DNA from: Sycobia sp. Sy_11
Lineage: Eukaryota > Arthropoda > Insecta > Hymenoptera > Epichrysomallidae
DNA: 64,000 nucleotides
NCBI GenBank assembly: GCA_018907035.1
Contig: JACCIC010000049.1
Span: forward strand, 907,001-971,000
Direction of reading: 5' to 3'
Shown: positions 58,510 through 64,000 of the stretch, piece by piece
Layout of the letters: the number at the start of each line of letters is the position of its first letter
Numbering within the stretch: position 1 is the first letter of the stretch
The notes under the pieces: model-generated
Seen by the model: the letters and a program-made list of their open reading frames with translations, nothing else
What the model was told of the DNA's origin: nothing
Databases searched by the model: none
Translations under genes and position numbers: made by a program

Positions 58510-59765
58510 GTTAAATGCAAATATACCTAATAAATCATTGAAAAATTCGTGAAAGTAAGGATCGAATACGTAATCACATCGAATGAGATAGATGTATCAT
58601 GCGAATTTAGTTACTCTGCTCCTGTACCGGTGCGTATGGAAATTACACCGGCGGCTCGCCATACCTACAGGATAATGAAGGAGCCGAACGGAATCGAATG
58701 CCGAGATCCAGCTCCCTAATCGCGCACCATCGGTTATACCTCTATATATTATATATCGCGAATTTATCGCGGCTCAATAACTTGGCATATTTATTAACAT
58801 TGATAGACCCTATATCTGTACATCGTCGTAAAATTATAAAGTTACAATAAGTCCTGTGCGTCGTAGATACTGCAAAAATAAAAAAAAAAGAAAGAAAGAC
58901 CATATTACGCCGAAGAAAGGATACGCGGGAGCGATGTTCTCGTTATTTCCTTTGCCACGGTGGGCCGATCGAGCGGTCGCATTTTTGCACCTACGGCCAT
59001 TAGCTTCGTAACGCGAGTTCGCCCAATCGATGCGAAAATAGGCCGATATAATGCGACAATCAAGCAATGGAAATACTAAGAATGCTTCAACTGGAAACAA
59101 TTTTATCCAGAGAGGGCGAGATAAACATGAATACACAGAGGTGGAAAGAGAGAGAGACATTGATTTGTCGATCGGTTGGTAAATTTATGAACGCGTATAT
59201 AAAAATTGAATGCAAAAATATTACAAATTAAAGCAAAACGCAGGAAACTTACTCTAGACATTAGATTTATTATTAGCATTATAATTAGACGGACTTAGGA
59301 TGTGAATAACTAAAATTTAAAGGAACTTAAGAAGAATTAACTGAGAAATTGAACGACGTAATTTAAGTCAAATCGTTAATTTTATTTTTATCTAAGTGCG
59401 CCCAACGGCATAAGAATGGTAGAAGTAATCCCGAAACAATAAATAATTATCTATTATAATACAAGCCGCATGACATTAAATGAAATTCATCTTAGTGTAA
59501 TCGAAGATCCAATAGATAATAGGAAAAAGCGCTCGTTTCAAAAGCCAAAAGTTAGTGGGGAGTGCGTAAAGGTACCTTCGTCCCCCGATCTGGTCTCGAA
59601 GTCAAGAAGTATATAACTTAAAAAGAACCGACGGGGATTCAATGGCCTTTCGCTGAAAAGTATTTTGTAAAATATAAGCAAGCCAAAAAGTATCGTCGTG
59701 CTGGAGTCGACATTCAGTCATCGAAGCTCGGGACGAAAAGGGGTTAAATGTTATAAAGCAAACTT
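58510..59765. other. Interval without recognised features
   Basis: A 108-codon minus frame at 58,834 is unassigned. No element is seen. Confidence 0.45.
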
Positions 59766-59769
59766 TCTT

Positions 59770-59771
<2 letters not shown>

Positions 59772-59806
<35 letters not shown>

Positions 59807-59822
59807 TCATACACATACACAC
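59772..59822. repeat. (CA)n array
   Basis: About 17 pure units, then CATTCATACACATACACACA. Confidence 0.97.
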
Positions 59823-59908
59823 ATAACGGATGTCCCTGATAATTAAGATTTGAAGTTCAATATTAAGTTCATTAAATAAAGTCAGTGAGGATGAGTGAGG
59901 AGAAGTAA

Positions 59909-59926
59909 TAGAGAGAGAGAGAAAAG

Positions 59927-59960
<34 letters not shown>

Positions 59961-59968
59961 GAGAGAGA
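59909..59968. repeat. (GA)n array
   Basis: About 25 units with small breaks. Confidence 0.96.
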
Positions 59969-60376
59969 CGACTGGAAAATAAAAGCGATGTGTATGTAAG
60001 CTTAACTCTTTGCCCGTTATCTTTGACCTGGATTTTTCGAAAATTATCTGAAAGTAATCATTCTCAGTTATATTAACTAGCAGGCAATTTGCTCTTGAAT
60101 TGGTATACCTCCCCCCTCACAATCCTGGGGGAAATTTGATTAAAGGTACTCGTTTTAGAACGTTACATGTATTTTTTCATTTAATACTTTTACTATTGAG
60201 TCGTCTTACGCGCAGCAATCCGAATTTCTGAAATAAGCGAATCTGAAGTTTGAACGAATGGACATTGACTTTTCGCGCAGTGCATTTTACACGATATTTA
60301 TGTGTATCTAAAGCCCCTAGCGAAAGCGCACGATTGAAGCCCGACGCGGGCAGCGATTTTTGGCAGCCGTTCCGGC

Positions 60377-60388
60377 CTCTCTCTCTCT

Positions 60389-60422
<34 letters not shown>
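60377..60422. repeat. (CT)n array
   Basis: About 21 units with a CCC break. Confidence 0.97.
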
Positions 60423-60426
<4 letters not shown>

Positions 60427-60479
60427 GTGCATATGCATATATGTACACGTGCATGCATGCAAGGCCATTACGAAACTGA

Positions 60480-60660
60480 GTTAAGAGGCGCCGATGCGTA
60501 ATATACAAACGAGATCGTCGCAGCCGCCGGTACACGGCCCTCGCGCTAATTTCCCGCGCGGATTAACGGTGCCGAGGAGGTGGAAGAGTCTCATTCATTG
60601 AGAATGCCGCGGCTCGGTTTAACACTCGGCCCGACAACCATGGGGCGGTGGATCGGTGCG

Positions 60661-60691
<31 letters not shown>

Positions 60692-60860
60692 CAGATTTGT
60701 CTCGGTCCGGGGCTCCGCTTGCGGACTTTGACAATTATATTCATTGGCGTTTGAAATAATACATGGCCGACGCCCCGCAGCCGTGTAGAAATAAATGGCC
60801 GTATTGCCCGTGCATACGTGCGTGTTTTGCGCGTACACGGTTACCGGCGCACTGCACCAT
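60480..60860. other. GC-richer patch
   Basis: CpG-containing segment with a GA array at 60,665-60,692 inside it. No gene is seen. Confidence 0.45.
60665..60692. repeat. (GA)n array
   Basis: Fourteen units. Confidence 0.97.
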
Positions 60861-60912
60861 GGATTCAGACTTCAAACTATAATGTGGAATTGTATTCGAA
60901 CATTTTCAATAC

Positions 60913-60914
<2 letters not shown>

Positions 60915-60964
<50 letters not shown>
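60915..60964. repeat. (AT)n array
   Basis: About 25 pure units, ending 10 bp before the foldback element. Confidence 0.98.
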
Positions 60965-60970
<6 letters not shown>

Positions 60971-60974
60971 AATA

Positions 60975-61184
60975 GTTGAGTGTCAATGTTGAAATTGCCC
61001 GGATTATCATTTCGCCGCCGCCGTCATCGCCGTATAACGAGATGTCGGAGTTAGATCCAGTCTTTGCAGACAAGGGCTTTATCAATGTTCTCGATCGATT
61101 TGGACAATTGGTGACTAGCTCTCCGTTTGATATATATCAATTGTCAAATCGATCGTGAACATTGATCGTTGATTGACACTCAAG
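60975..61184. repeat. Foldback element with nested inverted repeats
   Basis: The outer arms TTGAGTGTCAAT (60,976) and ATTGACACTCAA (61,172) are exact inverted copies. The inner arms at 61,081-61,110 and 61,138-61,166 pair over 29-30 bases with one mismatch and one bulge around a 27-base loop. The interior has a GC-rich (GCC)-like patch at 61,011-61,031. It sits directly after an (AT)n array. It may be a foldback transposon or a hairpin RNA locus; nothing shows transcription. Confidence 0.55.
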
Positions 61185-61189
61185 TATAA

Positions 61190-62150
61190 TTGTCAGAAAA
61201 GTTTTCACTTGATTTATAATATACAGGAATATTACCTGCAGGGTAATATGAAAGCGTAAATTTTAATGCTTGGATAATACAACTGAATAATAATGATACT
61301 AAACAGAAAATCGAAAAATTTACATGATCTTCGTTTACAAACGTATCCTAGTTGTCTTTTGGTGATTAACACCAATAGTTGGGAGCATAGATAGAGCGAC
61401 GTCAAAGTAACAAAAAAAAAATATTAAGACATTCTCTGAAAATAAACAATACTAAGCCGAACGAAATTTTTGTCAAACTTATTAGATCCTAAAAAGATAG
61501 ATTTTTTGTTTTTAATGATAAAAACTACTTTTGTAGTCGTAGTTAAAATTCTATAACTGCATAAGTATATTCCAATTTCAGAACGATTTACTCAAACTCG
61601 GATTAATATTTTTGAAAGACGTGTTTCCCTAGCAGTGATCATTCGGTGATCAACGCAGTTCTAAAAAAAAACAAAAATATTGAACAAAAATTGAGGCAAA
61701 TTTGCAACAACAAACAAAAATTCACGATCATTGAGCTAAAATATCCGAGAATATAATGTTCGAATGATTTTTTAAATAGGGAACTATGAATTTTTTGAAC
61801 AGGGTAATAATATAAATATTGACTTTATTAAAAAGTAATTATTTACATTGTACGCGTAAGTAATTCCTTCAAGTGAAAAGGACCGCTTAATATAGGCATG
61901 CGTCGCAATAGAGCAATAGCACCAATAATTCAAGCATATGTATTGAAAAGTGTAATTTAAAAGTATTTCTCCCGAAGGCAAAACTTCAAATGAATGTCAT
62001 TTATCCCGTAAAATTGGATTAGTGCTATATCATAGAAACCTTTAACCCTATCAATAATATCCATTTCTTATCAAAAATCTAATATAATTGTGAATATAAT
62101 GACAATAAAAATGTAAGTAGTATATATCAGTATTTATCGACTAGCAGTTT
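61190..62150. other. AT-rich interval without recognised features
   Basis: No gene or element is seen. Confidence 0.5.
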
Positions 62151-62154
62151 ATAG

Positions 62155-62156
<2 letters not shown>

Positions 62157-62198
<42 letters not shown>

Positions 62199-62204
62199 GC
62201 ACGC
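62157..62204. repeat. (CA)n array
   Basis: About 18 units, then ACTCACGCACGCG. Confidence 0.97.
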
Positions 62205-62573
62205 GTTATAATCGATATTACCGCGCTCTTTCTTAATATAGCAAAATCCTCGATATTGTACCCGTCGACCGCGATTTTCCAGCGCCTCTATCTATTTTTA
62301 CTATAGCACAATCGAAATGATAATACGGCATACGTCCCATAATGTAAGATAAATATTATAAAACGAAAAAATTGTACAACGTCGACGGGACCTTTTTAGA
62401 ATTCGTAGAAAAAGTTCCAATATAGATTTGTCAACGCGCAATAAAGAAAGCATTTTATCGTGTAACCAGAGCAAAAGTAATAAAAACTGATAAATTTATG
62501 TTGTATTAATTATAACTTCAGAAACACGCAACACGGCGCAAAATCGAGAGGAGCCTCATCTCCTGAAGTTAAA

Positions 62574-62574
<1 letters not shown>

Positions 62575-62632
<58 letters not shown>
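62575..62632. repeat. (AT)n array
   Basis: About 28 pure units. Confidence 0.98.
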
Positions 62633-62634
<2 letters not shown>

Positions 62635-62676
62635 CTCCGGACCTTGACTTCGACAATATAAAAATTTCTTCTTTAA

Positions 62677-62678
<2 letters not shown>

Positions 62679-62722
<44 letters not shown>
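62679..62722. repeat. (GT)n array
   Basis: Twenty-two pure units, 46 bp after an AT array. Confidence 0.98.
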
Positions 62723-62724
<2 letters not shown>

Positions 62725-62974
62725 ATATAGCATCCGTGTCTACCATTAATAAATTCATCGTAATTTGAATTACGGTAATTAGCCTCACCAGTGGCATTAT
62801 AAGTATAAGCTCGTCATCTTGTAACAGAAAATTAAACGTACTTATTATATGTATATAAGTCTCTCGACTATATATACTACGATGTACACTTATCTTTAAA
62901 ATCAATAAAGACGCTTCGGCGAGTGCAATAAATCAATGCTTCAATGCCTTTGGCTCCCTTACATTATATTGTTC

Positions 62975-62978
<4 letters not shown>

Positions 62979-63029
<51 letters not shown>

Positions 63030-63058
63030 CTTTCTCTCTTTCTCTGTCTCTCTCTCTG
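62979..63058. repeat. (CT)n array
   Basis: About 23 pure units followed by an interrupted tail. Confidence 0.97.
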
Positions 63059-63059
63059 T

Positions 63060-64000
63060 TGGATTCCTGTAGGCCTAATAATCCATTTATCCAACGAGTT
63101 TTCGTGAAAACTTTCTAAAAAACTCATAACATTCAAGCTTTTTCTTTCTTTCCAATGAGAAACTTAATCGGCCAAAATTCTGAACTCCTCGTAAAAATCC
63201 AAGGTGGCTTCGACCTTAACAGCAGATTAATGAACATCGGCGAACATCGTTTGGACCATTTGACAATTCCTTAGGCTCGGCGCGAGCTGCCGTCTGTACG
63301 ATTTTGCAATTGTCGAATGGTCGAATTATTGAAGTCGAGTCTCCCTCATCCAAAATTACTTTCTCGTTTAACTATTCATCTATGATTAAACGTGCACGAC
63401 TGAATTTTTACAGTATTTTAGAATTGTCACGTATCGATATATTGCCAGTTGTACGAAATCGCAGTGTAAATGTTAAGTTATATATACGTAAATAAACTTA
63501 GTGGAGTTCATTCTTAAAACCGATAGTTTTTATCATCGAGCTGTAGGGTTTCTTCAAAGGAATTAACTTACGAACATGGCATGGCGACACTATAAGGCAG
63601 TTTTGAAGGTCATTTAAATATCACCATTTAGTTTTTAAAATGGAAACTCCTTTTGTTTTATTCTATAAAGCATAAAAAGAGGGACAAACTACCTTCAGAT
63701 ACATTGTCATCCTTTTTGTTTTTTTTTTTGTTTTTTTTTTTTTTAAATAAAACTGTCCCTTGGAGTTTAGTGCAAGATCATATCAAAGTGGAGTTAGTAA
63801 TAAACTTCCCTGAATAAATTTACAGGATCGCGATTATCGAGGAAAAAATGGTTCATACAATAGTTGTAGGGCTTGGCGTCCAAGAAATTAACCGATCGCA
63901 TTTTGGCTTTGATCCAATGCCAAAACACGCCTGGCGGTAGAATTTAGCTTAACATTTCGCAAATAATAAAAGAATGGAAGGATTTCCATTGAAACTAATA
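63060..64000. other. AT-rich interval without recognised features
   Basis: Interrupted T tract at 63,711-63,745. The frame at 63,304 is unassigned. The window ends without a recognised feature. Confidence 0.5.

Noticed and set aside
1..64000. tRNA, rRNA or snRNA genes
   Set aside because: No GGTTCGANNCC-type B box with a matching A box, and no snRNA or rRNA core sequences, were found by eye.

Overview
The window looks like non-coding nuclear DNA of an insect, most likely a hymenopteran such as an ant. Four things point that way: very dense dinucleotide microsatellites (long AT, CT/GA and CA/GT tracts every few hundred bases), an AT-rich background broken by short GC-rich stretches, CpG that is not visibly depleted, and relics of a mariner transposon and an R1-like LINE. 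Species and chromosome cannot be read from the sequence. No complete, confidently coding gene was found. Most open reading frames of 60-220 codons are periodic translations of simple repeats (poly-IY, poly-SL, poly-RE, poly-TH, poly-VC) or chance frames. The window is therefore best read as intergenic or long-intron DNA.

Mobile DNA is the main real content. (1) A dead mariner transposase on the + strand at about 10.7-11.7 kb has stops, a shortened middle and altered catalytic residues. (2) A decayed non-LTR retrotransposon on the + strand at about 41.35-42.73 kb has an ORF1 tail, endonuclease and reverse-transcriptase pieces in the correct order but different frames. A (GA)n tract has expanded inside the endonuclease. 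(3) Two copies of a short terminal-inverted-repeat element lie in opposite orientation at 20.02-20.29 and 29.12-29.45 kb. (4) A small dispersed repeat family whose shared end begins TGTAAGACCGATAAA occurs at 1.54, 50.9, 51.0 and 52.5 kb, two of the copies forming an inverted pair. (5) A foldback structure at 60.98-61.18 kb contains a near-perfect 29-30 bp hairpin. (6) A possible solo LTR lies at 19.73-19.94 kb, and there is a very weak Tc1-like trace near 48.0 kb.

The possible coding pieces are all short and uncertain. They are a cysteine-rich putative terminal exon at 13,960-14,152 (+), a putative first exon encoding a membrane or signal segment followed by a GTAAGT donor at 31,110-31,263 (-), and two smaller candidates at 24,793 and 39,065.

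Layout: 0-5 kb microsatellites with GC-rich patches at 2.1-2.5 and 4.2-4.8 kb; 5-10 kb AT-rich with large CT, AC/AT and AT arrays; 10-12 kb mariner relic; 12-19 kb mixed, with GC-rich patches at 14.8 and 17.4-18.0 kb; 19-30 kb LTR-like segment, inverted-repeat element pair and a cluster of AT arrays at 21.2-22.1 kb; 30-41 kb mainly AT arrays, with GC-rich patches at 37.0-37.3 and 37.8 kb; 41-43 kb LINE relic; 43.2-44 kb GC-rich patch; 44-54 kb AT-rich with the TGTAAGACC family; 54-64 kb CT/GA/AT arrays and the foldback. No tRNA, rRNA, CRISPR array or bacterial-type operon was seen. No undescribed cellular system is evident; the best leads are the small unclassified repeat families and the hairpin.
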